Assembly: GCA_026129465.1 (NCBI GenBank)
Contig: JAHCIA010000001.1
Location: 2,741,964-2,805,963, forward strand
Length of the DNA: 64,000 bases
Direction: 5' to 3'
From: Flavobacteriales bacterium
GTDB lineage: Bacteria > Bacteroidota > Bacteroidia > Flavobacteriales_F > PHOS-HE28
The position numbers were made by a program, and so were the translations under genes. Below, in pieces: positions 24,626 to 33,283 of the stretch. The notes beneath the pieces were generated by a model. It was not told the origin of the DNA and ran no database searches. It saw nothing but the letters and a program-made list of their open reading frames with translations. Numbering within the stretch: the first letter of the stretch is position 1; each line of letters begins with the position of its first letter.

Positions 24626-26167
24626 ATGAGCCAACAGGAAGACCGCCTCAAGACCCTCATCGGCCATGCCAAGGAGTATGGCTTCGTGTTCCCCAGCAGC
24701 GAGATCTACGATGGCCTCAGTGCCACGTACGACTACGGCCCCTACGGCGCCGAGCTGAAGAACAATATCCGCCGCTACTGGTGGGAGGCCATGGTGAAGC
24801 TCAACGAGAACATCGTGGGCATCGACGCGGCCATCTTCATGCACCCCACCGTGTGGAAGGCCAGCGGCCACGTGGACGCCTTCAACGACCCGCTGATCGA
24901 CAACAAGGACAGCAAGAAGCGCTACCGGGCGGACGTGCTGCTGGAGGAGCACATCGGCAAGTACGAGCAGAAGATCGCCAAGGAGATCGAGAAGGCGGCG
25001 AAGAAGTTCGGCGAGGCCTTCGACGAGGTGCAGTTCCGCGCCACCAACCCCAACGTGAAGCGCAGCCAGGAGCGCATCGATGCGGTGGAAGGGCGCATGA
25101 AGGAGGCCCTCAACAACAACGACCTGGAGGCCGTGCGCCAGCTGATCATCGAAGAGGAGATCAAATGCCCGGTGAGCGGCACCGCCAACTGGACCGAGGT
25201 GCGGCAGTTCAACCTGATGTTCGCCACCGAGCTGGGCAGCGTGAGCGGCGAGAGCAGCACCATCTACCTGCGGCCCGAAACGGCACAGGGCATCTTCGTG
25301 AACTTCCTCAATGTGCAGAAGAGCGCGCGGATGAAGATCCCCTTCGGCATAGCGCAGACCGGCAAGGCCTTCCGCAACGAGATCGTGGCGCGGCAGTTCG
25401 TGTTCCGCATGCGCGAGTTCGAGCAGATGGAGATGCAGTTCTTCGTGAAGCCCGGCACCGAGATGGAGTGGTACGCCCACTGGAAGGAGTACCGCATGAA
25501 GTGGCACCGCGCCCTGGGCCTGCCGGTGGAGAACTACCGGTTCCACGACCACATCAAGCTGGCGCACTACGCCAATGCCGCCTGCGACATCGAGTTCCAA
25601 TTCCCCATGGGCTTCAAGGAGCTGGAGGGCATCCACAGCCGCACCGACTTCGACCTGGGCAGCCACGAGAAGTTCAGCGGCAAGAAGCTGCAGTACTTCG
25701 ATCCCGAGGCCAACGAGAGTTACGTGCCCTATGTGGTGGAGACCAGCATCGGCCTCGATCGCATGTTCCTGGCCATCCTGAGCGCGGCCTACGATGTGGA
25801 GCAACTACCCACCGGTGAATCGCGCGAAGTGCTGCGCATCCCCGCCGCGCTGGCACCGGTGAAGGTGGCCGTATTGCCGTTGATCAAGAAGGACGGTCTA
25901 CCAGAGAAGGCCCGCGAGATCATGGACCGCCTGAAGCTGGACCACAACTGCCAATACGACGAGAAGGACAGCATCGGCAAGCGCTACCGCCGCCAGGACG
26001 CCATTGGCACGCCGTACTGCATCACGGTGGACCACGAGACCTTGGTGGACAACGCCGTTACCATTCGCGAACGCGACAGCATGCAGCAGGAACGTGTACC
26101 CATCAGCGAGGTGGAGCGGATCGTGGGCGAGAAGGTGGATATGAGGGGGTTGTTGAGGATGCTGTGA
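24626..26167 (+). CDS. glyS: Glycyl-tRNA synthetase (dimeric class II type)
   Basis: 513 residues from MSQQEDRLKTLIGHAKEYGF. Known role: charges tRNA-Gly with glycine in the cytoplasm. Class II features: SGHVDAFNDPL, the motif 2 region around FGIAQTGKAFRNEIVARQF, EFEQMEMQFFVKPG, and motif 3 near YVVETSIGLDRMFLAILSAA. A C-terminal anticodon-binding domain follows (VKVAVLPLIKKDGL, YCITVDHETL). This is the homodimeric alpha2 enzyme, not the alpha/beta tetramer. Upstream in-frame residues are ignored because this ATG matches the family N-terminus. An imperfect inverted repeat follows the stop. Confidence 0.95.
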   Translation: MSQQEDRLKTLIGHAKEYGFVFPSSEIYDGLSATYDYGPYGAELKNNIRRYWWEAMVKLNENIVGIDAAIFMHPTVWKASGHVDAFNDPLIDNKDSKKRYRADVLLEEHIGKYEQKIAKEIEKAAKKFGEAFDEVQFRATNPNVKRSQERIDAVEGRMKEALNNNDLEAVRQLIIEEEIKCPVSGTANWTEVRQFNLMFATELGSVSGESSTIYLRPETAQGIFVNFLNVQKSARMKIPFGIAQTGKAFRNEIVARQFVFRMREFEQMEMQFFVKPGTEMEWYAHWKEYRMKWHRALGLPVENYRFHDHIKLAHYANAACDIEFQFPMGFKELEGIHSRTDFDLGSHEKFSGKKLQYFDPEANESYVPYVVETSIGLDRMFLAILSAAYDVEQLPTGESREVLRIPAALAPVKVAVLPLIKKDGLPEKAREIMDRLKLDHNCQYDEKDSIGKRYRRQDAIGTPYCITVDHETLVDNAVTIRERDSMQQERVPISEVERIVGEKVDMRGLLRML

Positions 26168-26168
26168 G

Positions 26169-26231
26169 AGGGTACGAGGGTGCAAGCCTGCGCGGGTGGC
26201 ACGTACGCGCACGCTCGCACCCTTCAACCCT
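26169..26231. repeat. Imperfect inverted repeat after glyS
   Basis: AGGGT-N3-AGGGTGC (26169-26183) pairs with GCACCCT-N3-ACCCT (26217-26231) around a GC-rich interior. It may act as a terminator. It resembles the inverted repeat at 60233-60288 in composition. Confidence 0.5.
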
Positions 26232-26275
26232 TCCGTGCCCGCACCCTGCCCCCTTCGGTACTTTCGCGCTCCATC

Positions 26276-27277
26276 ATGTCGGCACCACACAAGCTGCTCG
26301 TCATCCGCTTCTCGTCCATCGGCGACATCGTGCTCACGAGTCCGGTGCTGCGCTGCCTGAAGCAGCAACTCCCCGGGGTGGAGATCCACTTCGCCGTCAA
26401 AAGCGCCTTCGCCGATCTGGTGCGCTTCAACCCGCATGTGGATCGCGTGCATGGACTGGACAGCGATCTCGGCGACCTCATCAAGCGGCTCAAGGCCGAG
26501 CGCTTCTCGGGCGTGATCGATCTGCACCACAATCTGCGTACGGCCCGGGTGAAGCGCGCGTTGGGCATTCCGGCGCACAGTATCGCCAAGCTGAACATCG
26601 AAAAGTGGCTGCTGGTGAACCTGCGCGTTGATCGGTTGCCGCGCATCCACATCGTGGACCGTTACATGAAGACCGTGGAGCACCTGGGGGTGCGCAACGA
26701 TGGCCGTGGCCTTGAGCTGCACATCCCCGCGGATCGCGCGGCACCGCTGGAAGAACTTCCGGCGACGCATCGCCACGGATACACGGTGCTCGCCATCGGG
26801 GCCGCGCATGCCACCAAGCGCCTGCCGCAGCACCGGCTCATCCAACTGGCGCAACAGGTCGAAGGCCCGATCATGCTCGTCGGCGGGAACGAGGACAGAT
26901 CCGTGGCCCGCGCGATCGCCGATGCCGTGGGCGGACGCGTGTTCGACGCCACGGGCCGCTATGATATCCTGGGCAGTGCCTCGCTCATCCGCGGTGCGCG
27001 CGCGGTGATCGCCCACGACAGCGGTGCCATGCACATGGCCTGCGCGTTGGGCCGCCCCGTGGTGGCGGTGTTCGGCAGCACGGTGCCCGCCTTCGGCATG
27101 GGGCCCTATCAGCCGCTCCACCCCGAACGAGCGCACAAGTCCGAAGTATCCGGGCTTGGTTGCCGGCCGTGCAGCAAGATCGGTTTCGACCGCTGCCCTC
27201 AGGGCCATTTCCGTTGCATGGAAATGCAGGATCTGAGGGCGATCGCCGACAAGGCGCGGCAGCTGGCCGGACCCTGA
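26276..27277 (+). CDS. Glycosyltransferase family 9 (ADP-heptose:LPS heptosyltransferase-like)
   Basis: 333 residues from MSAPHKLLVIRFSSIGDIVL. GT9 features: KLLVIRFSSIGDIVLTSPVL at the N-terminus, PQHRLIQLAQQVEGPIMLVG in the nucleotide-binding half, and the C-terminal ARAVIAHDSGAMHMACALGR and VVAVFGSTVPAFGMGPYQP. Known role: transfers heptose to lipid A-core during LPS synthesis, at the cytoplasmic face of the inner membrane. Exact acceptor unknown. A cysteine-containing tail (CRPCSKIGFDRCPQGHFRCM) is common in Bacteroidota members. It lies 36 bp before the response regulator gene. Confidence 0.9.
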   Translation: MSAPHKLLVIRFSSIGDIVLTSPVLRCLKQQLPGVEIHFAVKSAFADLVRFNPHVDRVHGLDSDLGDLIKRLKAERFSGVIDLHHNLRTARVKRALGIPAHSIAKLNIEKWLLVNLRVDRLPRIHIVDRYMKTVEHLGVRNDGRGLELHIPADRAAPLEELPATHRHGYTVLAIGAAHATKRLPQHRLIQLAQQVEGPIMLVGGNEDRSVARAIADAVGGRVFDATGRYDILGSASLIRGARAVIAHDSGAMHMACALGRPVVAVFGSTVPAFGMGPYQPLHPERAHKSEVSGLGCRPCSKIGFDRCPQGHFRCMEMQDLRAIADKARQLAGP

Positions 27278-27313
27278 CACCGCTGTTGAGCTTCCTATAC
27301 TTGTCCACGACAC

Positions 27314-28030
27314 ATGGAGATGAAGAAGATCCTGCTCGTGGAGGATGAATCGCACGTGGTGTCCTTCATCCGAAAGGGCCTCGGCGAGGAGGGCTATGAG
27401 GTGAGTGTGGCCATGGATGGCGATACCGGGCTGCGCATGGTCCGCAATGGCCGCTTCGACCTGGTGATCCTGGACATCATGCTCCCGGACATGAACGGCC
27501 TGGAGGTGTGCAAGCTCATCCGGCAGCACGATGGAGTTACCCCCATACTCTTCCTCACCGCGTTGGGCACCGCCGAGAATGTGGCTGTGGGCCTGGACAG
27601 TGGGGCCGATGATTATCTGGTGAAGCCTTTCAAGTTCATTGAGCTGGTGGCACGCATCCGCACGCTGCTGCGTCGCGCGGAACGCTCGGCGGAGCCGGCC
27701 GCACAGACGGGGGATCAGCATGTGCTTCGCGCCGGGGACCTGGAACTGGACGACGACGCCAAGATCGTGCGGCGTGGAGGGGACGAGATCTCCCTCACGG
27801 CCACCGAGTTCCGCCTGCTGCATTTCCTTTTGCGGAACAAGAACAAGGTGATGTCACGCATGGATATCCTGGAGGACGTCTGGGGCATTGACTTCAACAT
27901 GGGCACCAACGTCGTGGACGTCTACGTGAACTACCTGCGCAAGAAGATGGACAACGGTCACGGGGAGAAGCTCATCCATACCGTCATCGGCATGGGCTAC
28001 GCGCTCCGCGATCCGGAACGGACCGTATGA
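27314..28030 (+). CDS. OmpR-family response regulator
   Basis: 238 residues. The receiver domain (residues 4-118) has the acidic pair in LLVEDESH, the phospho-acceptor Asp in FDLVILDIMLPDMNG, a Thr in FLTALG and the Lys in DDYLVKPFKF. The C-terminal winged helix (about 130-235) shows ISLTATEFRLLHFLLRNKNK and VVDVYVNYLRKKMDNG, as in OmpR/PhoB DNA-binding domains. Its end overlaps the start of the histidine kinase by ATGA, so the two form a two-component operon. The target genes are unknown. Starts at 27314 or 27320 are both possible. Confidence 0.93.
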   Translation: MEMKKILLVEDESHVVSFIRKGLGEEGYEVSVAMDGDTGLRMVRNGRFDLVILDIMLPDMNGLEVCKLIRQHDGVTPILFLTALGTAENVAVGLDSGADDYLVKPFKFIELVARIRTLLRRAERSAEPAAQTGDQHVLRAGDLELDDDAKIVRRGGDEISLTATEFRLLHFLLRNKNKVMSRMDILEDVWGIDFNMGTNVVDVYVNYLRKKMDNGHGEKLIHTVIGMGYALRDPERTV

Positions 28031-29445
28031 GCCGAATGAACATCCACACCCGCACGCTGCTCATCCTTCTCGGCTCGTTCATGACCGTGATCCTCCTCTT
28101 CGCGGGCTTCGTCTATCTCTCGGTGTCCAGCTACACGGACAGGGACTTCGACCGGCTGTTGGAGTTGCGCGTGCGGTCGCTGGTGGTGCATGGCCTGGAG
28201 GAACAGGAAGGCGATGCGCCCGGGCCGCTCGTGGGTGAGCTCATCGATCGCTTGTCCGATGAGCAGGACCACATCCTGCCCATGGACATGGAGGGGGGCG
28301 CGCGGACGATGGCCGCGACAACAGGCGCCCCGCCGGAGTTCTTCACGCGGCTTATGCGGTACGGCCAGGCCGACCATGTGCAGGGGGGAAGGCATTTCAA
28401 AGGTCTGCTGCACAAGGGGCCGAAAGGCGCGCATCTGGTGGTGGCCTCGGCGGAGAACTACTACGAGGAGCACCACGTGCGGCACTTGCGCAAGAATCTG
28501 CTGGGCGCCGCCGGGGTCGCATTCGTTTTGGCGCTCCTCCTGGCGTTCCATTTCTCCAGCACCATGTTCAAACCCCTGCATCGCATCGCCGAGCAGGTGC
28601 GACAGATCGGTACCGAGAATCTGCATCAACGCATCGGGGAGGAACAGGGAAGCCGTGAATTGCGGGAGCTGGCATCCACCTTCAACTACATGCTCGACCG
28701 CATCGAAACGGCCTTCGAGACCCAGAACAACTTCATCAGCAACGCCTCGCATGAACTGCGCACACCGCTTACGGCCATCATCGGCGAGGCCGACGTGGCG
28801 CTCTCCAAGCCCCGCAGTGCGGAAGAGTACGTGGAGACCATGCAAGTGATCCTCGAAGAGGCCGGCCACCTGGACAAGAAGACCAAGGCCCTGCTGTTCC
28901 TGGCGCAGACGGGCTTCAAGAGCGGACGCTCGCAGTTCGGCAAGGTGCGCATCGACCAATTGCTGTACGATGTGAAGAGCACCGTGGAACGCATGGACCA
29001 GCGGCACTTGGTGCATCTGGACATGAGCCTGCTGCCGGAGAATCCCACGCGGCTGAAAGTGCTGGGGAACGAGCAGTTGCTCCACCTGGCCTTCTCCAAC
29101 GTCATCCTCAATGGATGCAAGTATTCCAACGGGCAGCCGGTGACGGTGTCCCTGGGCACCTCCGATGAGCGTGTCATCGTGGTGGTGCGCGACCGCGGCA
29201 TCGGCATCGCCGAGAACGACCTGGCCCACATCTACGACCCCTTCTTCCGCGGGGCCAATACCAAGGGATACGAGGGCTATGGCATCGGACTGCCCCTCAC
29301 ACGCAACATCGTACGCATGCATGGCGGGGAGATCATCGTATCATCCAAAGTGAAGGTGGGCACCACGGTGCAGATCACCCTGCCGGTGGGACCCTTCGAC
29401 CTGGTGGCCGGGCGTGCGGCGCCAAGGCACTCCCCTGTGGAATGA
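28027..29445 (+). CDS. Sensor histidine kinase (HAMP, HisKA, HATPase)
   Basis: 472 residues. TM1 at about 10-32 (LLILLGSFMTVILLFAGFVY), a periplasmic sensor region of about 120 residues, and TM2 at about 155-178 (LLGAAGVAFVLALLLAF). A HAMP domain follows, then a HisKA domain with the phospho-acceptor His near residue 242 in FISNASHELRTPLTAIIGEA. The HATPase shows an N box (FSNVILNGCKYSNG), a G1 box (VRDRGIGIAENDL) and GYGIGLPLTRNIVRMHGGEI. Inner-membrane kinase partnering the overlapping response regulator. The signal sensed is unknown. Confidence 0.93.
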   Translation: MSRMNIHTRTLLILLGSFMTVILLFAGFVYLSVSSYTDRDFDRLLELRVRSLVVHGLEEQEGDAPGPLVGELIDRLSDEQDHILPMDMEGGARTMAATTGAPPEFFTRLMRYGQADHVQGGRHFKGLLHKGPKGAHLVVASAENYYEEHHVRHLRKNLLGAAGVAFVLALLLAFHFSSTMFKPLHRIAEQVRQIGTENLHQRIGEEQGSRELRELASTFNYMLDRIETAFETQNNFISNASHELRTPLTAIIGEADVALSKPRSAEEYVETMQVILEEAGHLDKKTKALLFLAQTGFKSGRSQFGKVRIDQLLYDVKSTVERMDQRHLVHLDMSLLPENPTRLKVLGNEQLLHLAFSNVILNGCKYSNGQPVTVSLGTSDERVIVVVRDRGIGIAENDLAHIYDPFFRGANTKGYEGYGIGLPLTRNIVRMHGGEIIVSSKVKVGTTVQITLPVGPFDLVAGRAAPRHSPVE

Positions 29446-29496
29446 CCGCCGGCGGATGACGCCGCATCGCGGATCCTAATCCCGCTCTCATCCACG

Positions 29497-29524
29497 GGCT
29501 TGGATCCTAATTTGGATCCAAGCC
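29497..29524. promoter_or_regulatory. Perfect 11-bp-arm inverted repeat, candidate operator
   Basis: GGCTTGGATCC (29497-29507) and GGATCCAAGCC (29514-29524) around TAATTT. It lies 67 bp upstream of the Usp-like gene. A further GGATCCTAAT, matching the centre, occurs at 29471-29480. The AT-rich centre and lack of a T-run favour an operator over a terminator. Confidence 0.5.
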
Positions 29525-29591
29525 AGGTCTTAGCCGATCGCCATTTCGCCGTCCGTGGTTTGCACCGTCGAACCAAAACACGGGACAGGCC

Positions 29592-30092
29592 ATGCACAAG
29601 ACCATTCTCTTTCCCACCGATTTCACCGTCGGATCGCTCAACATCGTACGCTCGGTGCTCCAGGACATGCGCGGCGAACAGACCTGCCGCATCCTGCTGG
29701 TGCACGGGTACCGCCCGGCGGACTCGATCACCGATCTGCTTTTCTCCTCACGCGCCAGCTGGGTACGCGAACTGAGCAACACCGGCTTCGATGACGCGTG
29801 CGCCGTGATCCGCAACAAATTCGAATCCCGAATCACGGGCATTCACAAGGATGTCTTCACCGGGTCCACGCAGAGCGCCTTCAACAACTATCTGGAGGGC
29901 AACGGTGTGCGCGAGATCCATCTGCCGCAGGACCACGTGCTGTCATTGACCTCAAAGCGCAGTTTCGACCTGGTGCCATTCATTCGCCGCAGCGGCCTGG
30001 TGGTGAACGAGGTGAAATGGCAGGAAACGGCCAGGGTGACCGATCGCGGCATGGTGGCCGAGGTCTTCCAGGAGCAGATGGCGCTGCAGTAG
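29592..30092 (+). CDS. Universal stress protein-like protein
   Basis: 166 residues. It opens MHKTILFPTDFTVGSLNIVR, the first strand and loop of the Usp fold, followed by ILLVHGYRPADSITDLLF. The second half lacks the usual GSxG nucleotide-binding loop, so ATP binding is doubtful. One Usp-like domain, cytoplasmic. A strong inverted repeat lies 67 bp upstream and could be its operator. It stands between the two-component system and a small membrane-anchored protein. The exact function is unknown. Confidence 0.6.
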   Translation: MHKTILFPTDFTVGSLNIVRSVLQDMRGEQTCRILLVHGYRPADSITDLLFSSRASWVRELSNTGFDDACAVIRNKFESRITGIHKDVFTGSTQSAFNNYLEGNGVREIHLPQDHVLSLTSKRSFDLVPFIRRSGLVVNEVKWQETARVTDRGMVAEVFQEQMALQ

Positions 30093-30131
30093 GTCGTCCG
30101 TCCACCATTGCCATACCATCCTCCCGCATCC

Positions 30132-30581
30132 ATGAAGGATCTGCTCAAATATCTCGGCGTTTTCTGCCTGCTGGTGGCCACTTGTGTGGCGCTCATCGGC
30201 GCCACCACGGCTCCGGACCGCACCATTTTAGGCAAATGGGAGCAGATCGAGTGGGCCTATGAGCTGGTGGACCAGCCCCGCGGTGAGGAGCCCGACACCT
30301 TCCTGGAAGGCGTGAAACGGGCCGTGGGGCGGCACCTGGTGGTGCACAAGGCGGAGACTTGGGAGTTCCTGCCCGGCCATCGCCTGCGGCTGCGGGTGGG
30401 CGACCACGTGGAGGAGGCCCACTGGCGCCTCATGGGCCGCGGCCACCTGTTGCGCATCGTGCATGCCGATGGGTCCCAGGAGCATTATGTGCTGGACCGC
30501 CTGGACGGAGAGACCATGCGGCTGCAATTCGAGACCGATATCCAGGCACGCGGCATCGCGAGCCTGGTCTTCAAGCGTTGA
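30132..30581 (+). CDS. Membrane-anchored or secreted protein of unknown function
   Basis: 149 residues from MKDLLKYLGVFCLLVATCVA, giving one N-terminal hydrophobic segment (signal peptide or anchor). The remainder is a beta-rich small domain with [31 protein letters not shown] and SQEHYVLDRLDGETMRLQFE. This is a lipocalin-like pattern in which 'GKW' opens the barrel and 'L---M-L' closes it. No catalytic motif seen. The DUF1275 gene follows by 20 bp on the same strand. Confidence 0.65.
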   Translation: MKDLLKYLGVFCLLVATCVALIGATTAPDRTILGKWEQIEWAYELVDQPRGEEPDTFLEGVKRAVGRHLVVHKAETWEFLPGHRLRLRVGDHVEEAHWRLMGRGHLLRIVHADGSQEHYVLDRLDGETMRLQFETDIQARGIASLVFKR

Positions 30582-30601
30582 CCAATACACAACCCGATCG
30601 T

Positions 30602-31423
30602 ATGCTCAGGAAGTACGGCAGCAGCAGGACCCTCACGGAGAACATCAGGCTCGGCACCCTCACGGCCTTCGTGGCGGGCATGGTCAATGTGGCGTCCCTG
30701 CTCCTCTTCTTCGCTTTCACCTCCAACGTCACCGGACACTACGCCATCATCGCGGCGGAGATGGCCAAGGGCAACTACTACCAGCTGGCCGTGGTCACCG
30801 CCTGGATCTTCGCCTTCTTTCTGGGCAGCTTCACCTCCAACGCGTTGGTGATCAACCTCAACCGCTGGAGCCGCTACGTGGCGCACGCCTCCCCGCTGGC
30901 CCTGGAGATCCTGTGCCTGATGGCGGTGGGCCTCTACGGCCAGTTCCACTACCGCGAAACGCTCACCGAGACCGAGGTCCTCCTCACCCTCATGCTCTTC
31001 GCCATGGGGCTGCAGAATGGTCTTACCGCGAGCATCTCCAATTTCACCGTGAAGACCACCCACCTCACCGGTGCCACCACCGACCTGGGCATCCTGGTGT
31101 CCATGATGTTGCGCCGGGAGCACAGGCGCAACAAGGACATGGTGGGCAGGCTGAAGTTGATGGCCTCGATCGCCGGCTCCTACCTGCTGGGCGCGATGGT
31201 GGCGGGATTTGCCTGCGTACACATCGGCTTCAAGACCTTCTACGTGGTGAGCGGCATGCTGCTCGTTGTGGTCTGCTACGACCTCTACGAACTAGGCATC
31301 AACCGTTTCATCCAGGCGAAGGCCCCCGCGCCATCGCCCAACGGGCGAGCGCTGGACCATCAGCTTCCGGAGATCGGCATGCTTCGCGGTACACGGCAGG
31401 AACAGAAAGTGCCTGCAGTATGA
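30602..31423 (+). CDS. YoaK/DUF1275 family membrane protein
   Basis: 273 residues with about six transmembrane helices. Family signatures: LGTLTAFVAGMVNVASLLLF followed by SNVTGHYAIIAAEMAKG, LMLFAMGLQNGLTASISNFT, and VKTTHLTGATTDLGI. DUF1275 (YoaK) proteins are inner-membrane proteins of unproved transport function. The C-terminal 25 residues are a soluble tail. Convergent with the sigma factor gene 13 bp away. Confidence 0.85.
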   Translation: MLRKYGSSRTLTENIRLGTLTAFVAGMVNVASLLLFFAFTSNVTGHYAIIAAEMAKGNYYQLAVVTAWIFAFFLGSFTSNALVINLNRWSRYVAHASPLALEILCLMAVGLYGQFHYRETLTETEVLLTLMLFAMGLQNGLTASISNFTVKTTHLTGATTDLGILVSMMLRREHRRNKDMVGRLKLMASIAGSYLLGAMVAGFACVHIGFKTFYVVSGMLLVVVCYDLYELGINRFIQAKAPAPSPNGRALDHQLPEIGMLRGTRQEQKVPAV

Positions 31424-31436
31424 CCTGCGGCCCGCA

Positions 31437-31952
31437 TCAAGCGACCATCGCTGGCGATCCGAGATAGCGCTGCATGGCCTTCCTTCCCCGGAAGATGTAC
31501 ACCTTCACCTGGTCCATGCTCAAGCCGGTGATCTCCGCGATCTCCTCATAACTGTGGCCCTCCTGGTCACGCAGGACCAGCACGCTGCGTTGGGCCTGGG
31601 GCAGGCGTGCCAGGCCACGTTCCAGCAGGGACTTCAGGTCGGGTTCGCCCTGCCGGCAACTGCGCACCTGCTCATGCCAGGGCTCCATGCGCAGCACGCG
31701 CCCGGAGCGCCGCGCCTGGCTGACCATCAGGTTGTGCGCCATGGTGAAGAGGTAGCTTCTGCCCTTGCCGCTTTCCACCTTGTCCAGTTTCATCCACAAC
31801 CGGAGGAAGCATTCCTGCACCACATCATGCGCCTGGTCGCGGCAGCGGGTGTGGCGCAAGGCGTAGCGGAACAGCGCGTCGCTGTGCTCTTCCACGCAGG
31901 CGTTGTATTCCGCGGGGGTCATGGGGCGCCGGGTCGATGGTCCTTGTTCCAT
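31437..31952 (-). CDS. ECF-type RNA polymerase sigma factor
   Basis: 171 residues from MEQGPSTRRP. ATGs at 32039, 32018 and 31922 are also in frame, and the true start is uncertain. Region 2 is seen in CRDQAHDVVQECFLRLWMKL and SYLFTMAHNLMVSQARR. Region 4 follows as LARLPQAQRSVLVLRDQEGH and SYEEIAEITGLSMDQVKVYI. Known role: directs RNA polymerase to a specific promoter set, usually under a membrane anti-sigma factor. No anti-sigma gene is adjacent, as is often the case for Bacteroidota sigma-70-like factors. Targets unknown. Confidence 0.87.
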   Translation of the reverse strand: MEQGPSTRRPMTPAEYNACVEEHSDALFRYALRHTRCRDQAHDVVQECFLRLWMKLDKVESGKGRSYLFTMAHNLMVSQARRSGRVLRMEPWHEQVRSCRQGEPDLKSLLERGLARLPQAQRSVLVLRDQEGHSYEEIAEITGLSMDQVKVYIFRGRKAMQRYLGSPAMVA

Positions 31953-32128
31953 GGCGGCCGCAAAGGTCCCCGGCGCCACGGGGTGGGCCCCTTGATGCGG
32001 ATCAAGTTCGATCGTCATGGCGGGAGGTCCTGCTTTCACGATGCAAAACTCACCCGGCCGCAGGGCCCGGTCATTGCGCGAAAGCGACGATCGGCTGACC
32101 TATCGCGACAGCCCCCGCAATGGGCCGC

Positions 32129-32647
32129 TCACTGGAAAAGCGCCCGCAGCTCGGTGGCTTCCTCGGGCTTCATCTTGCCGCTGAGGATCAAACGCAGCTG
32201 GCGGCGGCGCAGGGCGCCATCGTAGCGCTTCCGCTCCTCCTCGTTGGTGGGCAGTGCCTGGGGCACCTTCATCGGGCGGCCCGCGTGGTCCACCGCCACG
32301 AAGGTGTAGATGGCGCTGTTGCACATGATCTTCTCGCCCGTCACCTGGTCCTCCACGAACACGTCGCTCCACACTTCCATGCTGCTGCCGAAGGCCCGGC
32401 TCACGTGGCTGTGGATGGTGACGAAGTCGCCCAGTTTGATCGGCCGGTCGAAGCCCACATGGTTCACCGCCACGGTCACCACTACGCGCTTGCAGTGCCT
32501 GTGGGCGCTGATGGCGCAGCTGATGTCCAGCCATTGCAACAGCCGACCCCCGAACAGGTTGCCCAGCGTATTGGTGTCGTTGGGCAGCACCACGTGCGTG
32601 GTCTGCGCGTAGCTGTCGCTCACGGGGCGTGTTTCCATGGGTCGCAT
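32129..32647 (-). CDS. Acyl-CoA thioesterase (hotdog fold)
   Basis: 172 residues; a start three codons later (METRP) is possible. Hotdog features of the YciA/ACOT-type family: VVLPNDTNTLGNLFGGRLLQ with the conserved Asn and Gly, WLDISCAISAHRHCKR with the catalytic-region Asp, and VVTVAVNHVGFDRPIKLGDF. Known role: hydrolyses acyl-CoA to free acid and CoA. The C-terminal 30 residues (RRRQLRLILSGKMKPEEATE) are a helical tail. Divergently transcribed from the HemJ-like gene across a 57-bp gap with -7 elements on both strands. Confidence 0.88.
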   Translation of the reverse strand: MRPMETRPVSDSYAQTTHVVLPNDTNTLGNLFGGRLLQWLDISCAISAHRHCKRVVVTVAVNHVGFDRPIKLGDFVTIHSHVSRAFGSSMEVWSDVFVEDQVTGEKIMCNSAIYTFVAVDHAGRPMKVPQALPTNEEERKRYDGALRRRQLRLILSGKMKPEEATELRALFQ

Positions 32648-32660
32648 GATGGATGGCGCG

Positions 32661-32668
32661 CAAAAGTA
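32661..32668 (-). promoter_or_regulatory. Possible -7 element (TACTTTTG) for the thioesterase gene
   Basis: On the minus strand TACTTTTG fits TAnnTTTG exactly, 13 bp before the start at 32647. No clear -33 TTTG. Confidence 0.4.
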
Positions 32669-32684
32669 GCCGAGTCCGTCGGGT

Positions 32685-32692
32685 TACATTTG
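32685..32692 (+). promoter_or_regulatory. Possible -7 element (TACATTTG) for the HemJ-like gene
   Basis: TACATTTG fits TAnnTTTG, 12 bp before the ATG at 32705. It shares the short divergent gap with the thioesterase promoter element. No clear -33. Confidence 0.4.
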
Positions 32693-32704
32693 AACGATAG
32701 TCGC

Positions 32705-33283
32705 ATGGACACCACCATCGCTCTGCCGCTTTTGAAAGCGCTCCACCTGTTCTTCATGGTGAGCTACTTCGCGGCGCTCTTCCATCTGGTGCGCCTGTAC
32801 ATCGCGCACCGCGAGGCCCTGCGTGCCTGGGAACCCGAACGCACCACGCTCGCCGGTCGCTTCTCGGCGATGGAGCGATACAGCCTGTACTACCTGGCCT
32901 GGCCGGCGCTGGTGCTGCTCACGCTCTTCGGGCTGTGGATGCTGTGGGAACGCCCTGCCCTGCTGAAGGAGCCCTTCATGCACACCAAACTCGGCCTGGT
33001 GGCCCTGTTGATCGGGTACCACCTGTGGGCGCATCGCCTGCATGGCAGATTGGTGCGCGGCGAGCTGCGTTGGTCGGCGATCCAGCTGCGCATCTGGGCG
33101 CAAGGGCCCACGCTCTTTCTTTTCGCACTGCTCATCCTTGTGCTTTTGCGCGATCGGGTGGGTTGGTGGTGGGGCGTACTGGGCCTGATCACCATCGGTG
33201 GCGTGATCGCCTTCGCCATCTCTTCGCGCAGCAGGGAGATCGAACCGGACAAGGATGCTGGAGGTCGGGACGCGAGCACCTGA
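32705..33283 (+). CDS. HemJ/CopD-like integral membrane protein (possible protoporphyrinogen oxidase)
   Basis: 192 residues with four to five helices. The N-terminal helix LLKALHLFFMVSYFAALFHL runs into VRLYIAH and carries the His and Arg typical of HemJ. HTKLGLVALLIGYHLWAHRL supplies the conserved Lys and further histidines. Known role: HemJ oxidises protoporphyrinogen IX to protoporphyrin IX in haem synthesis at the inner membrane. The C-terminal tail is longer than in classical HemJ (two extra helices plus a charged end), so assignment to the wider CopD-like group is the cautious alternative. Its 3' end overlaps the peroxiredoxin gene by 29 bp. Confidence 0.65.
   Translation: MDTTIALPLLKALHLFFMVSYFAALFHLVRLYIAHREALRAWEPERTTLAGRFSAMERYSLYYLAWPALVLLTLFGLWMLWERPALLKEPFMHTKLGLVALLIGYHLWAHRLHGRLVRGELRWSAIQLRIWAQGPTLFLFALLILVLLRDRVGWWWGVLGLITIGGVIAFAISSRSREIEPDKDAGGRDAST

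Noticed and set aside
23189..25804. An 871-codon minus-strand frame spanning two genes
   Set aside because: It covers glyS in antisense and the antiporter in the wrong frame, with no protein signature.
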